Origin: Thermomicrobiales bacterium
GTDB lineage: Bacteria > Chloroflexota > Limnocylindria > Limnocylindrales > CSP1-4
Reading direction: 5' to 3'
DNA length: 5,054 nt
Assembly (NCBI GenBank): GCA_004525275.1
Contig: SPCO01000133.1
Location: forward strand, 1 to 5,054
Positions within the stretch are counted from its first letter, which is position 1, and each line of letters opens with the position of its first letter. Positions 1-5,054 of this stretch are shown one piece after another. The position numbers and the translations under genes are program-made. The notes beneath the pieces were generated by a model. The model was not told the DNA's origin, made no database searches, and was given only the letters and a program-made list of their open reading frames with translations.

Positions 1-22
1 TCTACCGGAGGTTGCAGACTCC

Positions 23-1018
23 ATGAATCAATCCCCGTCCGGATCATCCGACGAACCCGCGAAGGAGCGGGTCATCGTCGCCGCATTCGGTGGCAATGCC
101 GTCACGCGCGCGAACGAACGCGGGACGCACGCGGAGCAGCTGGCCAACGTCCGGGAGATGTGCGAACGCGTCCGGCCACTGATCGAGGCCGGCCACCGCC
201 TCGTGATCATCCACGGCAACGGCCCGCAGGTCGGCGTCCTGGCCCTCCAGGTCGAGGCCGGAAACGCCCTCGGCGTGCCCGATCAACCGTTCGACGTGCT
301 GGGCGCGATGACCCAGGGTCAGATCGGCTACCTCATCCAGCAGACACTCGGGAATGTCTTGCGAGGGTCTACGGCTGACGGCGAGCGGCGGGCCATCGTC
401 AGCGTGGTGACCCAGGTGCTCGTCGACCGGACGGATCCGGCATTCCAGAAACCGACCAAGCCGATCGGTCCGTTCTACGACCGCGAGTTGGCGGAGCGCC
501 TGGCCGTCGAGAAGGGCTGGACGGTCGTCCAGGACTCCGGCCGAGGCTGGCGTCGAGTCGTGCCGTCGCCGCAGCCGATCGAGGTCATCGAAGCGCCGAT
601 GATCAGGGCGCTGAGCACGGCCGGGGTGATCGTCATCGCTGCCGGCGGCGGCGGCGTCCCGGTCGTCCGTGAGCCCGACGGCAGCCTGACCGGCGTCGAG
701 GCCGTCATCGACAAGGATCTTGCTGCCGAGCGGCTCGCGGCGCTCGTCGGGGCGGACACCCTGCTGCTGTTGACGGGCGTCCACCGGATCGGCCTGGACT
801 ACGGCACGCCGACGCAGCGGGACCTCGACGTCATGTCGGTCACGGACGCGAAGCGGCATCTCGCCGATGGTCAGTTCCCGCCGGGCTCGATGGGCCCCAA
901 GGTGAAGGCCGCGATCCGGTTCATCGAAGACGGCGGACGCGAGGCGATCATCACGGCGCCTGAGGCCCTGGCCGCTGCCCTTGCCGGGGCCGACGGCACT
1001 CGGATCGTTGCTGGCTGA
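23..1018 (+). CDS. arcC: Carbamate kinase
   Basis: Carbamate kinase of the amino-acid kinase fold: it interconverts carbamoyl phosphate plus ADP with carbamate (NH3 + CO2) plus ATP in the cytoplasm, usually as the last, ATP-yielding step of arginine deiminase or purine/allantoin breakdown. Family motifs appear in order: GGNAV (23-27), HGNGPQVG (64-71), RGWRRVVPSP (174-183), GGGGVPV (208-214), VIDKDLA (228-234), LTGV (250-253) and GSMGPKV (288-294). The protein has 331 residues, slightly longer than the usual 310-315 because of a polar N-terminal tail of about 15 residues. The ATG at 23 is preceded by GGAGG at 7-11; the 11-nt spacing is a little long, but I see no better start before the kinase core. 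No partner gene is visible upstream, so the pathway (arginine or purine catabolism) cannot be decided. A PyrR-type leader starts about 40 bp after the stop, and no clear terminator lies between. Confidence 0.97.
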   Translation: MNQSPSGSSDEPAKERVIVAAFGGNAVTRANERGTHAEQLANVREMCERVRPLIEAGHRLVIIHGNGPQVGVLALQVEAGNALGVPDQPFDVLGAMTQGQIGYLIQQTLGNVLRGSTADGERRAIVSVVTQVLVDRTDPAFQKPTKPIGPFYDRELAERLAVEKGWTVVQDSGRGWRRVVPSPQPIEVIEAPMIRALSTAGVIVIAAGGGGVPVVREPDGSLTGVEAVIDKDLAAERLAALVGADTLLLLTGVHRIGLDYGTPTQRDLDVMSVTDAKRHLADGQFPPGSMGPKVKAAIRFIEDGGREAIITAPEALAAALAGADGTRIVAG

Positions 1019-1040
1019 GTCAGGCGCGCCGCGAATGCGG

Positions 1041-1046
1041 TACTCT
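1041..1046 (+). promoter_or_regulatory. Possible -10 box for the PyrR-leader transcript
   Basis: TACTCT fits the TAnnnT pattern of a sigma-70 type -10 box and would place a transcript start near 1053, just ahead of the PyrR-type hairpin. No convincing -35 box lies at the right distance and there is no proper extended -10 TG. The leader could equally be transcribed by read-through from arcC, as no strong terminator separates them. Confidence 0.25.
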
Positions 1047-1058
1047 GTCAGCGAAGCA

Positions 1059-1092
1059 TCCTTTAATCCGGTCCAGAGAGGCCAGGAAGGAG
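1059..1092 (+). promoter_or_regulatory. PyrR-binding RNA hairpin overlapping a ribosome binding site
   Basis: The RNA reads CCUUUAA, then GGUCCAGAGAGGCC, then GGAAGGAG. This is the conserved PyrR binding loop known from pyr operon leaders: the Bacillus subtilis pyrR leader has CUUUAAAACAGUCC followed by AGAGAGGCUGAGAAGG. Lower stem: UCCUU (1059-1063) pairs with AAGGA (1087-1091). The upper stem is short (g1070-g1071 with c1082-c1083, plus c1068-g1085; c1069/a1084 is a mismatch), with the invariant UCCAGAGAGG in the apical loop. The 3' arm contains the Shine-Dalgarno AAGGAG (1087-1092) of the frame starting at 1099. PyrR bound with UMP or UTP should therefore hold the stem closed and block ribosome entry, the translational mode described for mycobacterial pyrR, rather than the attenuation used by Bacillus. 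The motif match is seen directly; the regulatory mode is inferred. No PyrR gene is present in the window. Confidence 0.85.
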
Positions 1093-1098
1093 CATGGA

Positions 1099-1473
1099 AT
1101 GGTCGCGCACACGCTTGACGGCCGAGCCCCGATCGACGGGGCCCTTCACCCCCACGGCACAACGGCCTTCGTTGGCCATGTCCGGGCGTTACTCGCCCTC
1201 GCCGATGGGTCCGTATGGTCAGTCCGACGGGCACCCTCCGCCGCTGCCGCGACGGGGTCGGTCCGGGTCGTCGGGTCGAAGGTCCTGATCGGTGATTCTG
1301 AAGTCGCCTCACTGTCCGATCCCGATGCGAAGCTGGTGGCGCTCCACTTGGATCAACCGAGTCAGGGGCGTCTCGGCGGACTCCGAGGCTGCGTCTCCGC
1401 GGCCGGCACGACGACCCCCGTCCATCGAGCGGTCGCCCTGGCGCTCGCGCGCGGCGAGATCGGCCGCCCTTGA
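1099..1473 (+). CDS. Hypothetical protein behind the PyrR-type leader
   Basis: A 124-residue frame that I do not recognise. The case for it being real is mainly its start: ATG at 1099 follows AAGGAG (1087-1092) at an ideal 6-nt spacing. The other ATG at 1094 (different frame, 64 codons, Arg/Pro/Ser-rich product) is only 1 nt from that site and is rejected. Third-position GC is roughly three quarters by eye, apparently below the neighbouring genes, so coding support is moderate. The product is soluble-looking: no signal peptide, no membrane segment, a beta-like stretch VRVVGSKVLIGDSEVASL at about 56-73 and an Ala/Leu-rich C-terminus. It lacks the PRPP-binding DD(V)xxTGRT motif of PyrR and the STRTR motif of aspartate carbamoyltransferase, and does not resemble carA, pyrC, pyrE or a uracil permease. 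It may be a lineage-specific small protein, or a remnant left after loss of a pyrimidine gene. Confidence 0.45.
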   Translation: MVAHTLDGRAPIDGALHPHGTTAFVGHVRALLALADGSVWSVRRAPSAAAATGSVRVVGSKVLIGDSEVASLSDPDAKLVALHLDQPSQGRLGGLRGCVSAAGTTTPVHRAVALALARGEIGRP

Positions 1474-1602
1474 TGACTCGCCAGAGCGAGCCCGTCGCTG
1501 GACAAGGTCGTCGCGCGAGCTGCGGCCGTCGTCGCGCCCAGCTGACCGGGGAGCCGCCCCTCCAGGAGGCCGACGTGGCCGCACTCGCGGGCGGAGGGTA
1601 GG

Positions 1603-1633
1603 GACGCAAGCGTCGCTGCGCCTCTCGGGAGGC
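1603..1633 (+). other. Two adjacent small hairpins, possible transcript end
   Basis: GACGC-AA-GCGTC (1603-1614) can fold as a 4-5 bp stem, and GCCTC-TCGG-GAGGC (1620-1633) as a 5-bp stem with a four-base loop, separated by 5 bases. Neither is followed by a T-run, so this is not a canonical intrinsic terminator. Their position beyond the last + frame that could belong to the PyrR-leader transcript makes a transcript end or 3'-protecting structure possible, but it may be chance in GC-rich DNA. Confidence 0.25.
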
Positions 1634-1710
1634 CCGTACACCCGAGTCGCGTGTTCGGCGCCCTGGTCACGAGTCTGGCGCCCGGGTTGCGTGTTCGGCG
1701 CCCCGCGCCT
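1631..1710. repeat. Degenerate tandem repeat, 20-bp unit, about four copies
   Basis: Four consecutive 20-bp blocks (1631-1650, 1651-1670, 1671-1690, 1691-1710) share the core GGCGCCC with flanking GTGTTC or GAGTCT on the left and GGGTTGC-like bases on the right. The first block is the most diverged. Stretches 1641-1663 and 1681-1703, two units apart, agree at 21 of 23 positions. The unit is not a multiple of three, so the copies would encode different peptides in one frame; this argues against a coding repeat. The function is unknown. Confidence 0.55.
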
Positions 1711-1962
1711 GAACGGACCGGCGAGCCCGCGATTCATGGGCCAGTACACGCCATCGGGCCGAATCTCGTCCGATCTGAGCGCCTCGCGCTCGAGATGACC
1801 ACCGAACTCGGCAACGCCAGCGCCCGCCGGCCGGTAGAGGCGCCAGGTGCCGAACGGATGGCTGACTCGGGCCGAGCGCCCCTCGAGTCCAGCACCCAGC
1901 GCACGGTTGATCCCGTCCCGGTGATCCGTGGCGCCGTCGCGCCCGCTTCGCACGGCCTTCCG

Positions 1963-1992
1963 TTGACACTCGAACCCGGGGACTGCTACGAT
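1963..1992 (+). promoter_or_regulatory. Sigma-70 type promoter of the hrcA operon
   Basis: A perfect -35 box TTGACA (1963-1968) is followed by an 18-bp spacer and TACGAT (1987-1992). The TG at 1984-1985 sits one base before the -10 box, giving an extended -10. Transcription should begin near 1999, about 6 bp before the CIRCE operator, so bound HrcA would overlap the initially transcribed region. This is a vegetative-type promoter under repressor control, as expected for CIRCE operons, rather than an alternative sigma promoter. Confidence 0.87.
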
Positions 1993-2004
1993 GCCTCGAA
2001 CGCG

Positions 2005-2031
2005 TTGGCACTCTCCACCTTAGAGTGCTAA
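2005..2031 (+). promoter_or_regulatory. CIRCE operator, the HrcA binding site
   Basis: The left arm is TTGGCACTC (2005-2013), the spacer is 9 bp, and the right arm is GAGTGCTAA (2023-2031). This matches the CIRCE consensus (TTAGCACTC-N9-GAGTGCTAA) at 17 of 18 arm positions; the only departure is G for A at 2007. HrcA dimers bind this element and repress chaperone operons at normal temperature. Its place just after the predicted transcript start, and before hrcA itself, implies autoregulation of hrcA-grpE-dnaK. Confidence 0.97.
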
Positions 2032-2038
2032 CCATATT

Positions 2039-2043
2039 GGAGA
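2039..2043 (+). promoter_or_regulatory. Ribosome binding site that fixes the TTG start of hrcA
   Basis: GGAGA lies 7 nt before the TTG at 2051. It decides the start codon, since no in-frame ATG or GTG lies between CIRCE and the conserved helix-turn-helix region. It sits 7 bp beyond the CIRCE right arm, so the leader is only about 50 nt long. Confidence 0.75.
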
Positions 2044-2050
2044 CAGGCCC

Positions 2051-3121
2051 TTGGCGCGACGGCCTCGCCGCCCACTCGGCCCCCTGGACCTTCGCACGCA
2101 GGCGATCCTCCGGGCCGTCATCGAGGAATACGTCACCACAGCCACGCCGGTCGGCAGCCTGGCGCTCGTCGAGCGCTATCACCTCGGCGTGTCCAGCGCC
2201 ACGGTGAGGAGCATCCTCGCGGAGCTCGAAGCGAACGGGTTACTGACCCACCCGTATACCTCGGCGGGGCGCATCCCGACGGATGAGGGCTACCGGTTCT
2301 ACGTCGAGTCGATCACCGAGGCCGTCCCTCTCCCGGCGGTCGAACAGCTGATGATCCGCCACCAGTTCGGCCAGGTCGAATTCGCCAGCGAGCATTGGTT
2401 CCGCCTCGCCGCAACGACGCTCGCGTCGGTCACCCGTGCGGCCGGGATCGCCACGCCGGCGAAGCCACGGGACGCACATATTCGGCGTATCGACCTCGTC
2501 GCGATCAACGAGCGTATGGCCAGCCTCATCCTGGTCCTGCGCGAGGGCGCCATCAAGCAGGCGCTGATCACGGTCGACGGCGACGACTCGATCGATCAGC
2601 CGACCCTCAATGCTGTTGCGGCGCTGCTGAACGAGCGCCTGGTCGGCTTGACCGCGGCGCGAGCCCAGACCCGGGTCGCTTCCTTCGCAGCCGATGACCG
2701 CGTCCAGGTGCTGGCCAGGCGAGTCGGCGAGCGGGTCGTGAAAGTCGTCATGGAGTACGACGCGGAGACGATCGAGGAGCTCTTCAGTGACGGCCTTCTC
2801 AACGTCATGGAGGCGCCCGAGTTCGCCGAGAGCGAGAAACTCCGGCGCGTCTTCAGTGCGCTCGAGAATCGGGCCTACCTCGGCGAGCTCGTCGGGAGCG
2901 TCGCAGGTGCTGGTGACGTTCGGGTCTTCATCGGCCACGAAAACCAACCCCTGGACATGCGCGATGTTTCGCTCATCCTCGCCTCGTATGGCCGTCCCGG
3001 CCGAGCGGTCGGGGTCGTCGGCGTGCTGGGGCCCACCCGGATGTCGTATTCGCAGGCTATCGGAACCGTCCGCTTCGTGTCCGGCTTGATGAACGAACTA
3101 GTGGATCACTTGTATGCCTGA
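2051..3121 (+). CDS. hrcA: Heat-inducible transcription repressor HrcA
   Basis: Cytoplasmic DNA-binding repressor of CIRCE-controlled chaperone operons; in studied species its activity depends on GroEL. The protein has 356 residues, the normal length. The N-terminal winged helix-turn-helix is clear: LDLRTQAILRAVIEEY (12-27), TPVGSLALVERY (32-43), VSSATVRSILAELEANGLL (47-65) and the wing HPYTSAGRIPTDEGYRFYV (67-85). The C-terminal dimerisation part carries the family's VFIGHEN (292-298), a YGRPGRAVGVVGVLGPTRMSY stretch (313-333) and SQAIGTVRFVSGLMNEL (334-350). Translation starts with TTG, placed by the GGAGA at 2039-2043. CIRCE and a strong promoter lie directly upstream, so the gene represses itself. 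Its last codons overlap the start of grpE by 8 bp, implying translational coupling. I see no truncation and no missing conserved block. Confidence 0.98.
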   Translation: MARRPRRPLGPLDLRTQAILRAVIEEYVTTATPVGSLALVERYHLGVSSATVRSILAELEANGLLTHPYTSAGRIPTDEGYRFYVESITEAVPLPAVEQLMIRHQFGQVEFASEHWFRLAATTLASVTRAAGIATPAKPRDAHIRRIDLVAINERMASLILVLREGAIKQALITVDGDDSIDQPTLNAVAALLNERLVGLTAARAQTRVASFAADDRVQVLARRVGERVVKVVMEYDAETIEELFSDGLLNVMEAPEFAESEKLRRVFSALENRAYLGELVGSVAGAGDVRVFIGHENQPLDMRDVSLILASYGRPGRAVGVVGVLGPTRMSYSQAIGTVRFVSGLMNELVDHLYA

Positions 3122-3674
3122 TCGAAGACGAACTCGCGCCGAGGAACGTGAAGACGAGATCGATATCTCGCCGGCCGCGCTGGGCGCCCAGATCGAGACC
3201 CTGATCGGCGAGCGCGACGCCGCTCTGCAGGCGGCGGACGACTACCTGGTCGCCCTGCAGCGCGAACGTGCCGAATTCCAGAATTTCAAGCGCCGCACCA
3301 GCGAGGAGCGGATGCGCGATCTTGGGCTGGCCGGCGAGGATCTCATTCGCAAGGTCCTGACCGTCGCGGACGACTTCGACCGGGCGATCGAGGCTCGACC
3401 CGCCTCGATCGCGGAAGATCCGTGGTTCGAGGGGATCTCGGCCATCGATCGCAAGTTGCGCCAACTCCTCGACAGCGAGGGTGTGACCACCATCGACGCG
3501 TCGGCCGGCTTGCCGTTCGATCCGCGTGAACACGAAGCCATCGCCAATGTGCCCGGCAGCGGCCTGGCCGACGGTGAGATCGTCGAGGAGATCCGTCGCG
3601 GCTATCGACTGCGAGACCGGGTCATCCGGCCGGCGCTCGTCGCCGTGTCGATCACCACCGACCCCATCAACTAG
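3114..3674 (+). CDS. grpE: Nucleotide exchange factor GrpE
   Basis: Cytoplasmic co-chaperone that releases ADP from DnaK and also acts as a thermosensor through its long helical N-terminus. The 186-residue length is usual for the family. Residues about 22-75 are charged and heptad-like (coiled-coil dimer stalk), including RERAEFQNFKRRT (50-62). The block VLTVADDFDRAI (81-92) corresponds to the usual LLPVLDNLERAL. The C-terminal beta domain that contacts DnaK has LPFDPREHEAI (133-143), VEEIRRGYRLRDRVIRPALVAVS (157-179). The ATG at 3114 lies inside the end of hrcA (stop at 3119-3121), so the genes overlap by 8 bp. Upstream there is only a weak GTGG, which suggests reinitiation by ribosomes finishing hrcA. 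It ends 31 bp before dnaK, its partner. Confidence 0.97.
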   Translation: MPDRRRTRAEEREDEIDISPAALGAQIETLIGERDAALQAADDYLVALQRERAEFQNFKRRTSEERMRDLGLAGEDLIRKVLTVADDFDRAIEARPASIAEDPWFEGISAIDRKLRQLLDSEGVTTIDASAGLPFDPREHEAIANVPGSGLADGEIVEEIRRGYRLRDRVIRPALVAVSITTDPIN

Positions 3675-3688
3675 CAGTCAGTACGGAC

Positions 3689-3694
3689 AAGGAG
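3689..3694 (+). promoter_or_regulatory. Ribosome binding site of dnaK
   Basis: AAGGAG lies in the 31-bp gap between grpE and dnaK, 11 nt before the ATG at 3706. The spacing is longer than the usual 5-9 nt, but this ATG begins the universally conserved MGKIIGIDLGTT, so the start is certain. dnaK therefore has its own strong initiation site, unlike grpE. Confidence 0.8.
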
Positions 3695-3705
3695 CATCCA
3701 TCGAT

Positions 3706-5054
3706 ATGGGCAAGATCATCGGCATCGACCTCGGTACGACCAACTCGGTCGTAGCGGTCATGGAGGGCGGAGAGCCGACCGTCATCGCATCGGCGGAGGG
3801 TGGGCGGACGGTCCCATCCGTCGTCGCGTTCACGAAGAGCGGCGAGCGGCTCGTCGGCCAGTTGGCAAAGCGCCAGGCCGTGACCAATCCGACCAATACG
3901 GTCTACTCGATCAAGCGCTTTATGGGCCGTCGCTGGGACGATGACGAGGTCAAGCGCAGCAAGGGTTTCGTCCCGTACACGGTGCAGAAGGACCCCAAGA
4001 GCGACGGCGTCGCCGTAAAGCTCGCCGACGACAAGGTCTTCACGCCGCCGGAACTCAGCGCCATGATCCTCCAGAAGCTCAAGACGGACGCCGAAGCCTA
4101 TCTGGGCGAGAAGATCACCGAAGCGGTCATCACCGTTCCGGCCTACTTCGATGACACGCAGCGTCAGGCGACCAAGGACGCCGGCCGGATCGCGGGTCTC
4201 GACGTCAAGCGGATCATCAACGAGCCGACCGCCTCGGCACTGACCTACGGACTGGACAAGAAGGGCGACGAGAAGATCGCCGTCTACGACCTGGGGGGCG
4301 GGACCTTCGACATCTCCATCCTGGAGCTGGGCGAGGGCGTCTTCGAGGTCAAGGCAACCAACGGTGACACGCATCTCGGCGGTGACGACTTCGACCAGCG
4401 AGTCATCGACTGGCTGCTGGCCGAGTTCAAGAAGGACCAGGGGATCGACCTCTCCAAGGACCAGCAGGCACTGCAGCGTCTAAAGGAAGCGGCCGAGAAG
4501 GCGAAGATCGAACTCAGCTCGACCGCGACCACCGAGATCAATCTGCCCTACGTCACGGCCGATGCGACCGGACCGAAGCACCTGGTCGTGTCGTTGACCC
4601 GGGCGAAGCTGGAAGACCTGGTCGCCGACCTGGTCCAGAAGACGGCCGGGCCGGTCAAGGCTGCCCTCAAGGATGCCGGCCTCAAGCCTGGCGAGATCGA
4701 CGAGGTCATCCTGGTCGGTGGCATGACCCGGATGCCCGCCGTCGTCGAGGCGGTCAAGGCGATGTTCGGTGGCAAGGAACCCCACAAGGGCGTCAACCCT
4801 GACGAGGTCGTGGCCATCGGGGCCGCGATCCAGGCAGGGGTTCTCGCCGGTGACGTCAAGGACGTGCTGCTGCTCGACGTGACACCGCTGTCGCTCGGCA
4901 TCGAGACGTTGGGTGGGGTGATGACCAAGCTCATCGAGCGAAACACGACGATCCCGACCTCCAAGTCACAGACCTTCTCGACCGCATCCGATTCGCAATC
5001 GCAGGTGGAGATCCACGTTCTCCAGGGCGAGCGCGATTTCGCGGCCGACAACAA
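3706..5054 (+). CDS. dnaK: Chaperone protein DnaK (Hsp70), 3' end beyond window
   Basis: ATP-driven Hsp70 chaperone that binds exposed hydrophobic peptides, cycling with DnaJ and GrpE. The window contains 449 of an expected roughly 610-640 codons: the full ATPase domain, linker and beginning of the peptide-binding domain. Visible landmarks: IDLGTTNS (7-14) with phosphate-contacting T11, catalytic-region K70, VPAYFDDTQRQAT (144-156), INEPTASAL (171-179), DLGGGTFD (195-202) with T200 at the autophosphorylation position, adenosine-site VGGMTRMP (337-344), interdomain linker DVLLLDVTPLSLG (386-398), and QTFSTASDSQSQVEIHVLQGER (422-443). The segment around 76-108 aligns without a gap to the E. coli type and contains the insert that Firmicutes and Actinobacteria DnaKs lack. 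It is the last gene of the visible hrcA-grpE-dnaK operon and should be heat-induced through CIRCE. No internal stop or odd residue is seen in the part present. Confidence 0.99.
   Translation, partial: MGKIIGIDLGTTNSVVAVMEGGEPTVIASAEGGRTVPSVVAFTKSGERLVGQLAKRQAVTNPTNTVYSIKRFMGRRWDDDEVKRSKGFVPYTVQKDPKSDGVAVKLADDKVFTPPELSAMILQKLKTDAEAYLGEKITEAVITVPAYFDDTQRQATKDAGRIAGLDVKRIINEPTASALTYGLDKKGDEKIAVYDLGGGTFDISILELGEGVFEVKATNGDTHLGGDDFDQRVIDWLLAEFKKDQGIDLSKDQQALQRLKEAAEKAKIELSSTATTEINLPYVTADATGPKHLVVSLTRAKLEDLVADLVQKTAGPVKAALKDAGLKPGEIDEVILVGGMTRMPAVVEAVKAMFGGKEPHKGVNPDEVVAIGAAIQAGVLAGDVKDVLLLDVTPLSLGIETLGGVMTKLIERNTTIPTSKSQTFSTASDSQSQVEIHVLQGERDFAADN

Larger units (their letters stand above)
1474..1960. 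other. Stretch without a recognisable gene
   Basis: No frame here gives a product I recognise, and none has a good ribosome binding site. A 42-codon frame at 1473-1601 starts on the TGA of the preceding frame (TGATG overlap) but has no Shine-Dalgarno and an Arg-rich beginning. Two open + frames (1292-1798, and 1651-2031, which runs through the hrcA promoter and CIRCE) and a - frame (1309-1953, GTG start) have Arg/Pro-rich, low-complexity products typical of chance frames in high-GC DNA. Over 1681-1800, counts by eye give G+C of about 80%, 57% and 72% at the three positions counted from 1681. That fits the - frame somewhat better than the + frame, so an unrecognised or decayed - strand gene cannot be excluded. 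Two small hairpins and a short degenerate tandem repeat are listed separately. I found no tRNA, RNase P or SRP RNA signature. Confidence 0.6.

Noticed and set aside
1029..1040. Small hairpin CCGC-GAAT-GCGG after arcC as a terminator
   Set aside because: The stem is only 4 bp and is followed by TACTCT rather than a T-run, so it is too weak to call a terminator.
44..1609. A 521-codon open frame on the - strand
   Set aside because: It lies antisense to the unmistakable arcC gene and its product is Arg/Asp/Pro-rich with no family motif. Long antisense frames are common in high-GC coding DNA.
1641..1703. Possible CRISPR array
   Set aside because: Only a 23-bp stretch recurs, once, with a 17-bp gap that itself resembles the repeat. 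This is a degenerate 20-bp tandem repeat and not repeat-spacer structure.
1292..1798. A 168-codon + frame
   Set aside because: The product is dominated by Arg, Ser and Pro, it overlaps the 1099 frame, and no initiation signal is visible.
1309..1953. A 214-codon - strand frame with a GTG start
   Set aside because: Not called as a gene: no well-placed ribosome binding site, much of the product is Arg/Gly/Ser-rich, and it overlaps most of the second half of the 1099 frame. The composition hint is noted as a finding.
1967..1983. tRNA-like T-arm (GGGTTCGAGT) on the - strand
   Set aside because: The flanking bases do not form the 5-bp T-stem, and no acceptor stem or anticodon arm could be found around it. 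It also overlaps the hrcA promoter.
1651..2031. A 126-codon + frame with a GTG start
   Set aside because: It runs through the hrcA promoter and the whole CIRCE operator and has no ribosome binding site; the product has no recognisable family features.
3667..4374. A 235-codon - strand frame
   Set aside because: It is antisense to dnaK, whose + strand reading is beyond doubt; the frame simply mirrors dnaK codon bias.

Overview
The window looks like chromosomal DNA from a high-GC bacterium. It carries a carbamate kinase gene, a gap of about 1 kb with very little recognisable coding, and the start of a heat-shock operon, all read on the + strand. The heat-shock genes run hrcA-grpE-dnaK behind a textbook CIRCE operator. 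DnaK carries the segment of about 25 residues in the N-terminal ATPase domain (roughly residues 76-108) that the Firmicutes and Actinobacteria DnaKs I recall lack. High GC, CIRCE/HrcA control, this gene order and that insert together argue against Firmicutes and Actinobacteria. They would fit a Chloroflexota-like lineage, but this placement is an inference and was not tested by any search.

Region by region: 23-1018 is a complete arcC (carbamate kinase). At 1059-1092 there is a close match to the conserved RNA hairpin bound by the pyrimidine regulator PyrR. Its 3' arm contains the Shine-Dalgarno of the next reading frame, so binding there should block translation. That frame (1099-1473, 124 aa) does not resemble any pyrimidine gene I know. 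From 1474 to about 1960 I see no convincing gene: two small hairpins, a degenerate 20-bp tandem repeat, and mixed strand signals in base composition. At 1963-1992 lies an extended -10 promoter (TTGACA-18 bp-TACGAT), followed by CIRCE at 2005-2031. Then come hrcA (TTG start, 2051-3121), grpE (3114-3674, overlapping hrcA by 8 bp) and dnaK (from 3706, cut by the window end after 449 codons).

The heat-shock part forms a self-contained circuit. HrcA represses its own operon at CIRCE, while GrpE (nucleotide exchange) and DnaK (Hsp70) are produced together when repression lifts; dnaJ may lie beyond the window. The least ordinary part is the 1 kb gap. A pyrimidine-responsive leader sits just after a gene whose enzyme handles carbamoyl phosphate, the first intermediate of pyrimidine synthesis, yet it drives a short frame with no pyrimidine function that I can recognise.
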